DNA of 64,000 bases from Caballeronia ptereochthonis. Lineage in GTDB: Bacteria; Pseudomonadota; Gammaproteobacteria; Burkholderiales; Burkholderiaceae. Both the position numbers and the translations under genes were made by a program. Under the pieces are notes generated by a model. That model was not told the origin of the DNA and ran no database searches. It saw only the letters and a program-made list of their open reading frames with translations. Below, one piece after another: positions 9,855 to 19,038 of this stretch. The stretch lies in assembly GCF_001545075.1 (NCBI RefSeq), contig NZ_FCOB02000007.1:175150-239149 (forward strand), in the 5' to 3' direction. The first letter of the stretch is position 1. Every line of letters starts with the position of its first letter.

Positions 9855-9890
9855 GTTAATGTCGACATGAATTAGGGGCGATGATAGTCT
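9855..9890 (+). promoter_or_regulatory. GTCGAC operator upstream of MFS/BKACE genes
   Basis: A perfect ATGTCGACAT lies at 9859-9868. Its right half site, read on the minus strand, is ATTCATGTC, identical to the left half of the porin site. TCGACA (9862-9867) is followed after 17 nt by TAGTCT, a poor -10, so the promoter call is weaker than the operator call. It sits 67 nt upstream of the GTG start. Confidence 0.5.
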
Positions 9891-9934
9891 TCAATCGTGG
9901 TGAAGAAGTTCGTCAATCACGAGAGGAGACGCCA

Positions 9935-11281
9935 GTGAATCTATCAACGACCAACGAAATGCCTGCCTCAACCGCTGCAACTCGCGATTCTTCCCGCACT
10001 TATGCGTGGGTGGTTTTCGCCTTGATGTTCTGCCTTTTGCTTTCCGACTACATGTCGAGGCAGGCACTAAATGCCTTCTTTCCGATTCTGAAAGTCCAGT
10101 GGCAGATGTCCGACACGCACCTGGGCTCGATCAGCAGCGTCGTGCCGCTCACGGTCGGTATTCTGACGCTGCCGTTCTCCATCTTCGCCGACCGCTGGGG
10201 GCGGGTGAAAAGCATCGCACTGATGGTCGCGCTATGGAGCGTCGCCACATTGGGATGCGCAATTGCAAGCAACTATGAAGAGATGCTCGTCGCGCGCTTC
10301 TTCGTGGGCGTCGGCGAGGCGGCCTATGGCAGCGTCGGAATCGCGATAATCGTGAACATCTTCCCGAAGCACATGCGCTCCGGCATTGCCGGCGGCTTCA
10401 CTTCGGCGGCCGCGTTCGGATCGGTGCTCGGCGTCTCCCTTTCGGGCATCGTCGCGACCCACTTCGGCTGGCGCTGGTCCATGGGTGTCATGGCGATCTT
10501 CGGGTTCGTGCTGCTCATCGTCTACTGTTGCGTCGTGACGGAGAAAAGGCTCGAACGCGCGCATCTGGAAGACGTCGCGCCGGTCACATACGGATCCGCC
10601 AAGCTGACATTGCGCGCACTCATCGCAGGCATCTTCCCGAGCCGATCGGTGTTCTGCGCATACCTCGGATGCGCGCTTCAAGTATTCATCCAGGGAACGC
10701 TCTTCGTGTGGCTGCCCAGCTATCTGAATCGTTACTGGGGCATGTCGGTCAGTCAGGCGGCGTTGACGGCGGCAGGCCTCGTGCTGGTCAGCGGTGTGGG
10801 GCAACTCATGTGCGGCGTGATCACGGACCGGATCAGCGGAGGTTCTTCCCTCAAGCGATGGAACATGGCGATCGCCTATTGCCTCGCGCTCGGTGCGCTG
10901 CTGACGATCGCGTTCCAGGTGCCGCAGGGCACATTGCAACTCGTCCTGCTCGCTTTTGCCGTGTTCTTTCTTGCAAGCTCGTTTGGCACATGCAGCCCGA
11001 TCATTGCCAACGCAACGTCATCGGCCATTCACGGCTCGGTGTTTGCGACGCTCACGCTCTTCAATAACATCCTGGGTCTTGCAGCCGGCCCATTCCTGAC
11101 CGGCGCGGCTGCCGATGCAGTCGGCCTCAAGGTCGCCTTGCATTGCCTTCCGCTTCTGGCAGTGCTTCCGTTCATCATGTTTATCGTTGGCAGGCGGTTC
11201 AGCTTGGCGGAAACGTCGCGTTCAAGACTTGAGCAAGCGATGCTGTCACGAAATGGCAAGTCTCAGGCGTCCGATGTATAG
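9935..11281 (+). CDS. MFS transporter
   Basis: Inner-membrane carrier of about 448 residues with 12 hydrophobic helices and the MFS loop motif ADRWGRVKS. The GTG at 9935 is preferred because GAGGAG ends 6 nt before it; the in-frame ATG at 9881 has no ribosome site and falls within the putative promoter region. It is followed by a BKACE enzyme gene 120 bp downstream on the same strand and preceded by a GTCGAC operator, so it likely imports the keto or hydroxy acid handled by that enzyme. Confidence 0.92.
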   Translation: MNLSTTNEMPASTAATRDSSRTYAWVVFALMFCLLLSDYMSRQALNAFFPILKVQWQMSDTHLGSISSVVPLTVGILTLPFSIFADRWGRVKSIALMVALWSVATLGCAIASNYEEMLVARFFVGVGEAAYGSVGIAIIVNIFPKHMRSGIAGGFTSAAAFGSVLGVSLSGIVATHFGWRWSMGVMAIFGFVLLIVYCCVVTEKRLERAHLEDVAPVTYGSAKLTLRALIAGIFPSRSVFCAYLGCALQVFIQGTLFVWLPSYLNRYWGMSVSQAALTAAGLVLVSGVGQLMCGVITDRISGGSSLKRWNMAIAYCLALGALLTIAFQVPQGTLQLVLLAFAVFFLASSFGTCSPIIANATSSAIHGSVFATLTLFNNILGLAAGPFLTGAAADAVGLKVALHCLPLLAVLPFIMFIVGRRFSLAETSRSRLEQAMLSRNGKSQASDV

Positions 11282-11401
11282 CGGGAACTCGCTCCTCACC
11301 AGATGATTGAATCTGCACTCCAGACAATCGGAAACCAACCCTTCGGGGCGTTTTTCATTGAACGCTCTCGCCTTCAAAACTTTTGATATACAGCCATCAC
11401 C

Positions 11402-12460
11402 ATGAATTTCCTTGACGGTCACCTTTACCCCGAGAATCAGCAGCCCCTGATCATCACAGCCGCTCCCTACGCGCCGGGCTGGATTCCCTCAGACTTCCCG
11501 GAAGACATCCCTGTCACGATGGAGGATCAGATTCAGAAGGCGGTCGATTGCTATGAAGCCGGCGCCACCGTGCTACATCTGCATGTGCGCGAACCCGACG
11601 GCCGGGGCAGCAAGCGGCTGTCCATGTTCAACGAGCTGATTGCCGGAGTGCGCGCCCGCGTACCTGAAATGGTCATTCAGGTCGGCGGCTCCATTAGCTT
11701 CGCTCCCGAATCGGAGGGCGAGGCGGCTAAATGGCTGAGCGACGACACACGACACATGCTGGCCAAGCTCGATCCGAAGCCCGACCAGGTGACCGTGACC
11801 GTCAACACCACGCAAATGAACGTGACGGAACATGCCGGTCTGGATGACTTCAAAGGCGTTTCGCGAGGATTTCCGCACCTGTACGAGACCTACAAGGACA
11901 TGATCGTCCCATCGAATCCGAGTTGGGTCGAAGAGCACATCCGACGCCTGACGGCAGCCGGAATCCAGAGCGAGTTTCAGTGCTACAACATCAATAGCTT
12001 CGAAACCATCGAGCGGATGATTCGCCGCGGCATCTACAAGGGTCCGCTGGTGATGAACTGGGTGGCTATCAGCGGCGGGATGGATCAGGCAAACATCTAC
12101 AACCTGGCCAACTTCCTGCGGGCCGCACCGGACGGCGCAGTGATAACGGTGGAAAGTTCGGTTCTGAACGTATTGCCGGTGAATATGATAGGGATCGCCC
12201 TGGGCCTGCATGTGCGATGCGGCATCGAAGACGTTCTCTGGAATCAGACGCGCACGGGCAAGATGAGCTCCGTCGAACAGATCAAGCAACTGGTGCGCAT
12301 CGCCGGCGAATTCGGCCGTCCAATCGCGACGGCAAAGCAGGCAAGAGAGATCATGCAGATCGGCGTTTTTTACGAGACCGCGGACGAGACGCTTCAGGCC
12401 AACGGCTTCGCGCCCAATCGGAATGGCGGCAATCAAGGTTTTCTGAGGAAGCCGGTCTGA
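11402..12460 (+). CDS. Beta-keto acid cleavage enzyme (BKACE, DUF849)
   Basis: 352-residue TIM-barrel enzyme of the family that cleaves a beta-keto acid with acetyl-CoA to give acetoacetate and a new acyl-CoA (3-keto-5-aminohexanoate or dehydrocarnitine cleavage are known cases). The zinc-binding pair His59-Leu-His61 (TVLHLHVRE) and a likely third ligand Glu251 (VITVESS) are present, as are the conserved VTVNTTQMN and GGNQGFLRKP regions. No clear strong terminator separates it from the MFS gene (a short CCC-TTCG-GGG hairpin with T run at 11339-11355 is weak), so co-transcription is likely. Exact substrate unknown. Confidence 0.93.
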   Translation: MNFLDGHLYPENQQPLIITAAPYAPGWIPSDFPEDIPVTMEDQIQKAVDCYEAGATVLHLHVREPDGRGSKRLSMFNELIAGVRARVPEMVIQVGGSISFAPESEGEAAKWLSDDTRHMLAKLDPKPDQVTVTVNTTQMNVTEHAGLDDFKGVSRGFPHLYETYKDMIVPSNPSWVEEHIRRLTAAGIQSEFQCYNINSFETIERMIRRGIYKGPLVMNWVAISGGMDQANIYNLANFLRAAPDGAVITVESSVLNVLPVNMIGIALGLHVRCGIEDVLWNQTRTGKMSSVEQIKQLVRIAGEFGRPIATAKQAREIMQIGVFYETADETLQANGFAPNRNGGNQGFLRKPV

Positions 12461-12621
12461 GAAGCGCTTGCCTCGATATCCGATTCCGAGCGGCTCCGGA
12501 TGACCGTGTGTGATCGGCTCCGGACCGCGAAGGCGAAGTAAAGCGTCTCATAGCCTTGACTTCAAAACGCACCGGGCATTTAACGAAAACGTCCCGACGC
12601 GTCACTCTCTCGCCCGATTAC

Positions 12622-13763
12622 CTATTCGATCCGCCTCGCCGACGCGATCTCCTCGGTCACTGCAAGGAACCTCGCCACATCGCCCGGTCCGTGACAATGC
12701 AACGGAGAGATACGCACGGCACCGTCGAGATTGAACGATTTCAGCATGCGGCCGGAGTAGAGGCTCGTGGCGATGCGTTCATACACCATCACTCCACGCT
12801 CTTCATACGCGCGCACGGCGGCGGTCGGGTCCAGACCATCGAAGCCTATGCCCGCGATCAGGTCACGGCACGTCGATCGTCGTGGTCCCAGAACACCTGC
12901 CCGCAGTCGGTGGCTCGCAGACCGCGCTGCCCTTCGACGCCATCGAGCATCGACAAAAGTAGCGCGCGCTCGTGTTCCTCGATACGCTGCATGCCCTGCA
13001 CGAAGAGCTCGCGCCGGTCTTGGGCGTCGCTGAATTGCGCGCCGATCAACGCGACGTAATCCACGATTGCGCTCACCAGGGCGAACTGCGCCGGCGCGGG
13101 ACTGCCGAGTTCCCAGACACCCTTCTTCTTCGCATCGAGCCGATGATGAAAAGATCCGGCTTGCGGGCACGCGCCTGCTCGACGATGGCCGCGATATCCA
13201 GCTTCGCGCCCGAAATATTCGAGACATACATCACGCTCAGCAGCGCCGTGTCGTCATCGATCAGCGAGACGATCGCATCGACATCGACGCCGCCCGTCCG
13301 CGCGTTGCTCGGCGCGACGCGCAACGCGCGGACGCCTTGCCCGTGCGTCGCAGTACAGCTTCATCGCATCGAAGGACGATGGATGTTCGAGAATAGTCGT
13401 GACGGCGTTCGTGCCAGGAACGTTTTCCATTACCGCGCGCACCATCTCGAACATCGCGGCCGACGCCGTCAGTGAAAGATAGACGCTGCCATCTCGCGCG
13501 TTGAGGATGCGGGGAATATCTTCCTCGCCGCGCGTCTGAATGTCCTGCAAATACAGCGCGCGTTCGTGCATGCGCTCGGGACAGTCCGGCAGTGCATCGA
13601 TGCGAGCGAACGCATCCAACGCCGCTCTGAGCCTGAACGATCCGCCGGCGTTGTCGAAGAAAAGACGCGCACGTCCGTCGACATCGTGATCGATGTAATG
13701 AAAGCGGCCCTGGATCTGCTCCATGAGCGATTCGGAAAACAACTGCCCCTGGCGACTGCTCAT
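12622..13763 (-). pseudogene. Class V aminotransferase/kynureninase-like protein, multiply broken
   Basis: Homology to PLP-dependent class V aminotransferases runs through at least three frames. The N-terminal part (FHYIDHDVDGRARLFFDNA, TILEHPSSFDAM) is in frame until about 13330. The next frame reads RVAPSNARTGGVDVDAIV to KPDLFII. A third reads WELGSPAPAQFALVSAIVDY, with a further shift near 12862 before the C-terminal LKSFNLDGAVRISPLHCH. The segment between the DLFII strand and WELGSPAP, where the PLP-binding lysine normally lies, is missing. ATG 13763 has a GAGGAG ribosome site. It follows a broken transporter gene on the same strand. Confidence 0.82.
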
Positions 13764-13811
13764 CTCACTTGCTCCTCGTTCCAAGATTTCCCTGTCTGTC
13801 TTCACCGATGC

Positions 13812-14412
13812 TCAAGCGTCCAGCGATGCGACATAAGCTTTGCCCTTCTCCGCGTCGTACTGACCTTCCCATCTGGCGATGACGAGTGGTGCAAGCGCAT
13901 TGCCGACCACGTTCGGCGCAGTGCGTCCCATATCCATGATGCGATGGACGCCCGCGATGAACGCGAGCCCTTCGAACGGCAGACCCGCGCTCGCGAGCGT
14001 CGTCAGCAGAATGACGAACATGAAGCCGGGCACACCCGCCGCGCCCTCGGACGTGACGACCATCGTCAGCACGAGCACGATCTGCTCTTGCAGTCCGAGA
14101 TGCACGCCATAGAGTTGCGCGACGAACAGCGTGCCGATGCCGAGGTAGATCGAAGCGCCGTCGAGATTGAACGTGTAGCCCGTTGGCACCACGAAGGTCG
14201 TGATGCTTTACGGCACGCCGAAATCCTCCATTTTGTTCATCAGTTGCGGGAGCACCGTCGCCGAACTGCACGCCGAAAACGCGATGATGAGCTCATCCTT
14301 GATGACCCGGAGCAGCGTGAAGATATTGAAACCGAAAAGCCGCGCGGTCACACCGAGCACGAACACCGCAAACAGGATGATCGCGAGATACTGTAACTCA
14401 CCACACTAGATG
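13812..14412 (-). pseudogene. Sodium:dicarboxylate symporter (GltP/DctA family) C-terminal remnant
   Basis: Only the last half of a DAACS-family symporter remains. The helical hairpin and transport-core motifs are visible (CSSATVLPQLMNKME, VPTGYTFNLDGASIY, VTSEGAAGVPGFMF, NVVGNALAPLVIARWEGQ). An in-frame TAA near 14208 replaces the lysine expected after GVP, and the N-terminal helices are absent beyond about 14412. It lies just upstream of the broken aminotransferase, so both probably belonged to one operon that imported and processed an amino or dicarboxylic acid. Confidence 0.8.
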
Positions 14413-14504
14413 CGCGATACCGTATTCGGTGCTGATCTGAAAGTATTCGTTATGCACGGGTAGCTTCCCAAGAATTCAGTTATTGGTCTGTCTGTCGCAT
14501 CTCA

Positions 14505-14888
14505 TCAAAGCAGCATGGCACATAGCGCCAGACCGGCGCCGTAGGTCCCAAGTGCTCCGACGAACCGGAACGGATTGGGTTTGGCCATCGTGGGCCACGC
14601 GATAAGTCCAATGACGAGCAGACAACGGCACGCGGTTGAAGCGACGATCAGCGACTCGGCTACGATTGAAGGCGATCGCGCGCCAAGGTAGAGAAACAGC
14701 ACCGCGAGGAATGGCGCATATTCGGCTGTGTTGGCATGAGCCCGAACGAGCTTGTGTAGTCGGTTCGTGGGGTCCGACTCGCAGCCAAAGTTGGTACCTT
14801 CGTGAAAACGTATCACTGAGATGGACAACCCGAGGCCGAAAAGTAGCAGCCCAAGAATCATCACGCATATGAGGGCAACAATGTTCAT
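14505..14888 (-). CDS. MAPEG-family membrane protein
   Basis: 127-residue four-helix integral membrane protein of the MAPEG family (microsomal glutathione transferase-like). The family signature is seen in RLHKLVRAHANTAEYAPFLA. The ATG at 14888 follows AGGAGG with 9 nt spacing; an upstream in-frame ATG lacks this. It is the last gene of the molybdoenzyme operon direction and could conjugate or detoxify reactive intermediates, though no direct evidence links it. Confidence 0.85.
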   Translation of the reverse strand: MNIVALICVMILGLLLFGLGLSISVIRFHEGTNFGCESDPTNRLHKLVRAHANTAEYAPFLAVLFLYLGARSPSIVAESLIVASTACRCLLVIGLIAWPTMAKPNPFRFVGALGTYGAGLALCAMLL

Positions 14889-14967
14889 TTTAACGAGCCT
14901 CCTTGAAAGAAAATCAACGAACATCGGTTGGCAGGTAGCATTGCATGTGGTCGCCCCAGTACGATGA

Positions 14968-15831
14968 TTACGTGACTTCCACACCTAAGGTTGCCTGGAC
15001 GAGACTGACCTCGCCTAAATAAACGCTTTCACCCAACTCGCATTCGCGGCAGGCGCTGCCGAGCGCATGTCGGATTTCGACACGATAGGTGCCGCTTCCT
15101 TTAGCCAGACCGCCGAAACGGAAATCACCGAAGCGGTCCGAGACGGTTTCAGCCAGCTTCTGATCGCCGAGATACAGAGCGACCTTGGCATCCGTTACGC
15201 ACTCGATCAAGTCGCCTATACGGGCGCTGATGCTCGCGCCGATGAAGCAGCTTTCCCAACGCTCCAGCCCGCTGTACCACACACGCGGCTTTGTGCCCAA
15301 TTTCGGCCGCAATACTTGGAGCCCTTCGCGTCGGGCCTTCTCGGCCATCGTTGCATCATCGACCTTGACCGTCTCGAACACCTCGGTGGGGCAGGACTGC
15401 TGGCACCGTGGCTGGGGCCAGCCCTGGTCAAGCAGATGGGCGTCAAAAATCCACGTCTGCGGCAGTTGCAGTTCTTCGTTCCAGACGATCGCCTGGTACG
15501 GGCACGATTTCACGATGTCCCTGCGGCCCCGCGCTTTCTCCGGGTCGATGATGACGATGCCGTCGGCGCGCTTCCGAATGGCGTCGCCGGCCACCCGCAT
15601 GCACGGCGCCTCGTCGCAGTGATTGCACATCACCGGCAGGTAGGTCGTTTCGACCATGTGTGAATCGCCTTGCACGCGTCGCAGAATGCGGATTGCGCTT
15701 TCCGCACTGGCCGCGGCGGGCGCGGAGTAACCGGGATAATCATTACCGACATGCTCATCGCGCGCGGCGATGACGCAGTTTTGGCAATTCTCGCATTGCC
15801 CGACATTGATAACCAGATTCCACTTGCTCAT
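14968..15831 (-). CDS. Iron-sulfur subunit of transhydroxylase/resorcinol hydroxylase-like molybdoenzyme
   Basis: 287-residue electron-transfer subunit of a DMSO-reductase-family enzyme. Cysteine clusters for [4Fe-4S] centres are visible: C13-x2-C16-x2-C19 (GQCENCQNC), CNHCDEAPC, a lone SCPY motif and PRCQQSCP. The last 80 residues (DAKVALYLGDQKLAET to the end) look like a beta-sandwich carboxypeptidase-regulatory-like domain, a feature of the small subunit of pyrogallol-phloroglucinol transhydroxylase. GAGGAG precedes the ATG at 15831, which is only 10 nt after the large-subunit stop, indicating translational coupling. No signal peptide, so a cytoplasmic complex. Confidence 0.88.
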   Translation of the reverse strand: MSKWNLVINVGQCENCQNCVIAARDEHVGNDYPGYSAPAAASAESAIRILRRVQGDSHMVETTYLPVMCNHCDEAPCMRVAGDAIRKRADGIVIIDPEKARGRRDIVKSCPYQAIVWNEELQLPQTWIFDAHLLDQGWPQPRCQQSCPTEVFETVKVDDATMAEKARREGLQVLRPKLGTKPRVWYSGLERWESCFIGASISARIGDLIECVTDAKVALYLGDQKLAETVSDRFGDFRFGGLAKGSGTYRVEIRHALGSACRECELGESVYLGEVSLVQATLGVEVT

Positions 15832-15841
15832 GGTGTGCTCC

Positions 15842-18820
15842 TCACGCCGCGCGGCCGAGCATGAACGCATCGGCGCCTGTCCACTTTTCAACCTGCACAA
15901 GGCAGGAATTCGGGCTCATGCTGCTCGTGCCCGCCGTTTGAGGCCGATCGGGCGTCAAGATGTTCATGCAACCCCCGATTTCGACGCGTTCTCCGTCTAT
16001 CTCGATCATCTGGAATTCAGCGCTCGCCTCGTATGACTTGACCACACCGGCGGCGACCAGCGGCGACACGTCGGCCGCACAGATCACCACGCCCCGGTCG
16101 TTGTAGACCTTCACGAGATCGCGGTGCGCAATGCCCCGAGCCGTCGCGTCGGCGGGACTGAGCCGCAGCAGCCAGAAGCGATGCCCGCCAATCAACGCGC
16201 GATGATCTTCGACGCTGTTGACCGATGAGTTCTTGCCATCGCAATGGGTATGAAAACTGTAGCGGCTGTGCGTCGCGACCAGTTGCAGCGGATAGCGCAG
16301 AGCCAACTCCGAGCGCAGCCCTTCCCAAGAGGGGATGTACAGGTTCACCGGTGGTCGCTCGGGATTGTCCGCGGTGTGCCGCTTCAGCAACTCAGGCACG
16401 AACTCGAACTTGCCGCTAGGCGTCTGCAGACCCATGCCGAACTGTTCGGCGTACTGGGACGGCATCGGATGCGGCTCCGGCAAGTCCTTGCGCCGCCCCT
16501 CTGCAAACCAGCGCATGTCCACGGGTTGGCGCAGTTCGGGCTTTTCGGGTGGCACGACGAAGTAGCCTTTGCGGCAGAACTCGCGCCACGCAATGTGATC
16601 TGGCAGATCAGACGAGTCGAACACTCGTTTGACCCAGTCGAGCTCGCCACCTCCCTCTGTGAACACGCCCCCAAGGCCGAGACGAGTCAGGATCGCGGTG
16701 AAGATATCGTAATCGGAGCGAGACTCGCCCAGTGGCTCGATGCATTTGTGCTGTAGCGTCACCATGCGATGATTGACGGTACTAAAACCATGATGCGCGT
16801 AGCCACCGGAATTGGACCATTCGCCAATGTCCCAACGCTCCAGCGACGTGCACGCGGGTAGGATGATGTCGGCGAACTGCGCCTCGCCCTCCATCCAGAT
16901 CGACTGATTGACCACGAACTCGATGCTCGGGTGCCGGTAGGCCTCGGCCCAGCGCCCCGACTTGGTGACCGTGCTGAAAGCAGACCCGCCATAGCGATAG
17001 ATCATGCGGATCGGCGAATAGCCCGGCATCGGATAGCTGAAGGGCGCGAACTGGGCCTCCTGAGACATGCCGTCCCAGAGATAGCCCGTCGCATGGCCGT
17101 TGATGATCGCATCGGGCAGTTGCTGGCGCGGGACCATCTGCTTCACAGGATTCATAGTCAGGATATGCGGCATGCGCTGATAGTTGTTGACCGCATTTGC
17201 GGTCCACGCGAGATCGCCCGACATACCACCGTCCGCGTAGCCTGGAAAGTAGAAATGCAGATCGTGCGGCACACCGATCTCGAGACAGCCGAAATTCACA
17301 CCCGGCTTACCCCAGCCCTGCATCGCCATCATCATGACCATGCATCGCGCCCATTGGGCTCCCGTTGCGCCCCGCCCCGCGCCACCGAATCCTGCGCCTG
17401 TCATCCCAACGGCGAGATAAACCTTCTTGTTTCCCCACAGGCGCGCAAGCGCACGAACGTCCTTCGCCGGAACGCCGGTTTCGAGCTCCTGCCATTCGGG
17501 TGTTTTTGGCGCGCCATCAGACTCGCCCAGAAGATAGGCCCGCCATTCCTCGAACCCTGTCGTCCGGCTGGCGACGTAATCCTTGTCGTACAGACCCTCC
17601 GTCACCCACACATTCATGATGGCGGTGGCGAGCGCCGCATCGGTTTGCGGCCGAACTGGAATCCATCGCCCGCCAAGTAACTGCGCCGTCGGATTGCAGT
17701 GGGGATCGATATGGACGAACTCAATTCCAAGTTCCTTGGCCCACAGACGCCGCGGCGTACCTTCAAACCCGGCATAGGCGCCGTTGGTACTTTCCGGATC
17801 GCAGGACCAGAAAACGATCATTTCCGCCTCTTTCAGACAATCCTCGATGCCGCCGTAGCCCGAGGGCACACCCACGCGCATGGAGTTGCCGAAATGATGC
17901 ATCGCGCCCCAGTACCACCCTTCCCAGCTGTCGGGATTCGCGGCGACGCGGGTAAAACCAATCAGGTTGGCAAAACGGGTGAGCGCGCTGAGGTAGTAGC
18001 CGATATTGCCCCATTGGTGGTGGGACGACATGGGAAAGGTAATGGAACCAGGGCCGTGGACGCGCTTTTGCCGGTTAATTTCTTTCGCGACAATGTCCAG
18101 CGCCTCGTCCCAGCTGATCGGCACATAGCCGGACATGCCACGGTTCTGGGGGTTACGCTCGCCATCGGAGTCGAAGTCGATCCGCCTCATCGGATGAAGA
18201 ATCCGCTTGTCCGAGTAGACGAGCGACTTGATCGCCAACGCGTGGGGCGCAACGAGACCGCGCCGCGGCGGGCTGAAACGGCGTCCGCGCGCCTCGATCT
18301 CCCAGCTCGGAGCATCGTTGCCATCCAGATCGATCGGCGTTACGCGAACGATGCGGCCCTCCTTCACGTAGACGAACAAAGGCCCGCCGTTCGTGCAGGT
18401 CGTATAACGATGCGTGCCATCGCGCATGCGCATGCCCATCGGCAGACCGATGGTTTGCATCATGCTCAGTGTTTGCATGAGCCAAACCAGCAGCTCGTCG
18501 TCGCCCTCGGTGACCACCTTGAAATTTTTCGCCGCATGAATGATCTCGGCTCGGTCGGGGCGTGGGGACAGGAATTTCAGCGCGGTGGCAACATCCTTGA
18601 AGGCCATGCGAACATCGGGTGTCCGATGCCCGTGCTTGAGCGAGCAAACGCGCCCGTTCTTGAACTGAATGAGACGACCGATGCTGTGATCCATGAGGCC
18701 GATCCATGCAATGAGATCCCGTTCCTTCAATCGATCGCGATAGGCGGGAAAGCGGCGTGCCGTCAAGTCGAGCACCTTGGGCAGCGCAAACAGAATGGTT
18801 TTGAGGACTTGTCGTTTCAT
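15842..18820 (-). CDS. Molybdopterin subunit, pyrogallol transhydroxylase/resorcinol hydroxylase-like, with extra N-terminal domain
   Basis: 992-residue catalytic subunit. From about residue 143 it follows the Pelobacter transhydroxylase large subunit closely (GGPLFVYVKEGRIVRVTP, SSHHQWGNIGYY, NPDSWEGWYWGA, EMIVFWSCDPESTNG, GGCMNILTPDR). Recalled active-site residues of that enzyme align with conserved spacing: His267 (for His144), Asp297 (Asp174) and Ser298 (Mo ligand Ser175). Residues 10-130 are an additional domain absent from the anaerobic enzymes; its pattern (IGRLIQFKNGRVCSLKHG, MAFKDVATALKFL) is reminiscent of SCP2 sterol-carrier folds. ATG 18820 is chosen; 18865 is possible and neither has a clear ribosome site. 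No Tat signal, so cytoplasmic. Confidence 0.9.
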   Translation of the reverse strand: MKRQVLKTILFALPKVLDLTARRFPAYRDRLKERDLIAWIGLMDHSIGRLIQFKNGRVCSLKHGHRTPDVRMAFKDVATALKFLSPRPDRAEIIHAAKNFKVVTEGDDELLVWLMQTLSMMQTIGLPMGMRMRDGTHRYTTCTNGGPLFVYVKEGRIVRVTPIDLDGNDAPSWEIEARGRRFSPPRRGLVAPHALAIKSLVYSDKRILHPMRRIDFDSDGERNPQNRGMSGYVPISWDEALDIVAKEINRQKRVHGPGSITFPMSSHHQWGNIGYYLSALTRFANLIGFTRVAANPDSWEGWYWGAMHHFGNSMRVGVPSGYGGIEDCLKEAEMIVFWSCDPESTNGAYAGFEGTPRRLWAKELGIEFVHIDPHCNPTAQLLGGRWIPVRPQTDAALATAIMNVWVTEGLYDKDYVASRTTGFEEWRAYLLGESDGAPKTPEWQELETGVPAKDVRALARLWGNKKVYLAVGMTGAGFGGAGRGATGAQWARCMVMMMAMQGWGKPGVNFGCLEIGVPHDLHFYFPGYADGGMSGDLAWTANAVNNYQRMPHILTMNPVKQMVPRQQLPDAIINGHATGYLWDGMSQEAQFAPFSYPMPGYSPIRMIYRYGGSAFSTVTKSGRWAEAYRHPSIEFVVNQSIWMEGEAQFADIILPACTSLERWDIGEWSNSGGYAHHGFSTVNHRMVTLQHKCIEPLGESRSDYDIFTAILTRLGLGGVFTEGGGELDWVKRVFDSSDLPDHIAWREFCRKGYFVVPPEKPELRQPVDMRWFAEGRRKDLPEPHPMPSQYAEQFGMGLQTPSGKFEFVPELLKRHTADNPERPPVNLYIPSWEGLRSELALRYPLQLVATHSRYSFHTHCDGKNSSVNSVEDHRALIGGHRFWLLRLSPADATARGIAHRDLVKVYNDRGVVICAADVSPLVAAGVVKSYEASAEFQMIEIDGERVEIGGCMNILTPDRPQTAGTSSMSPNSCLVQVEKWTGADAFMLGRAA

Positions 18821-19038
18821 CGTTCGACCCGGAATGACGGATTGTCCGAGGGAAAGGACATACACGCATAACTGACCGCTACTATCACGCGCTCGAGCCC
18901 ATCGGTCGAGCGCGCGGTTGTGTCGGGGTGTGGGCGATCGGCGTGGCTAGAAAGGACGCTTTCGAGCTCTTTGTTGTGCATGGAAACCTCTTGATTGGTT
19001 GCACGTCTGCCGCCTTGCCGGGCGGCTGAGAACGCCTG

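Noticed and set aside
11339..11355. Possible terminator between MFS and BKACE genes (CCC-TTCG-GGG then T run)
   Set aside because: Stem of only three pairs; too weak to list as a terminator.
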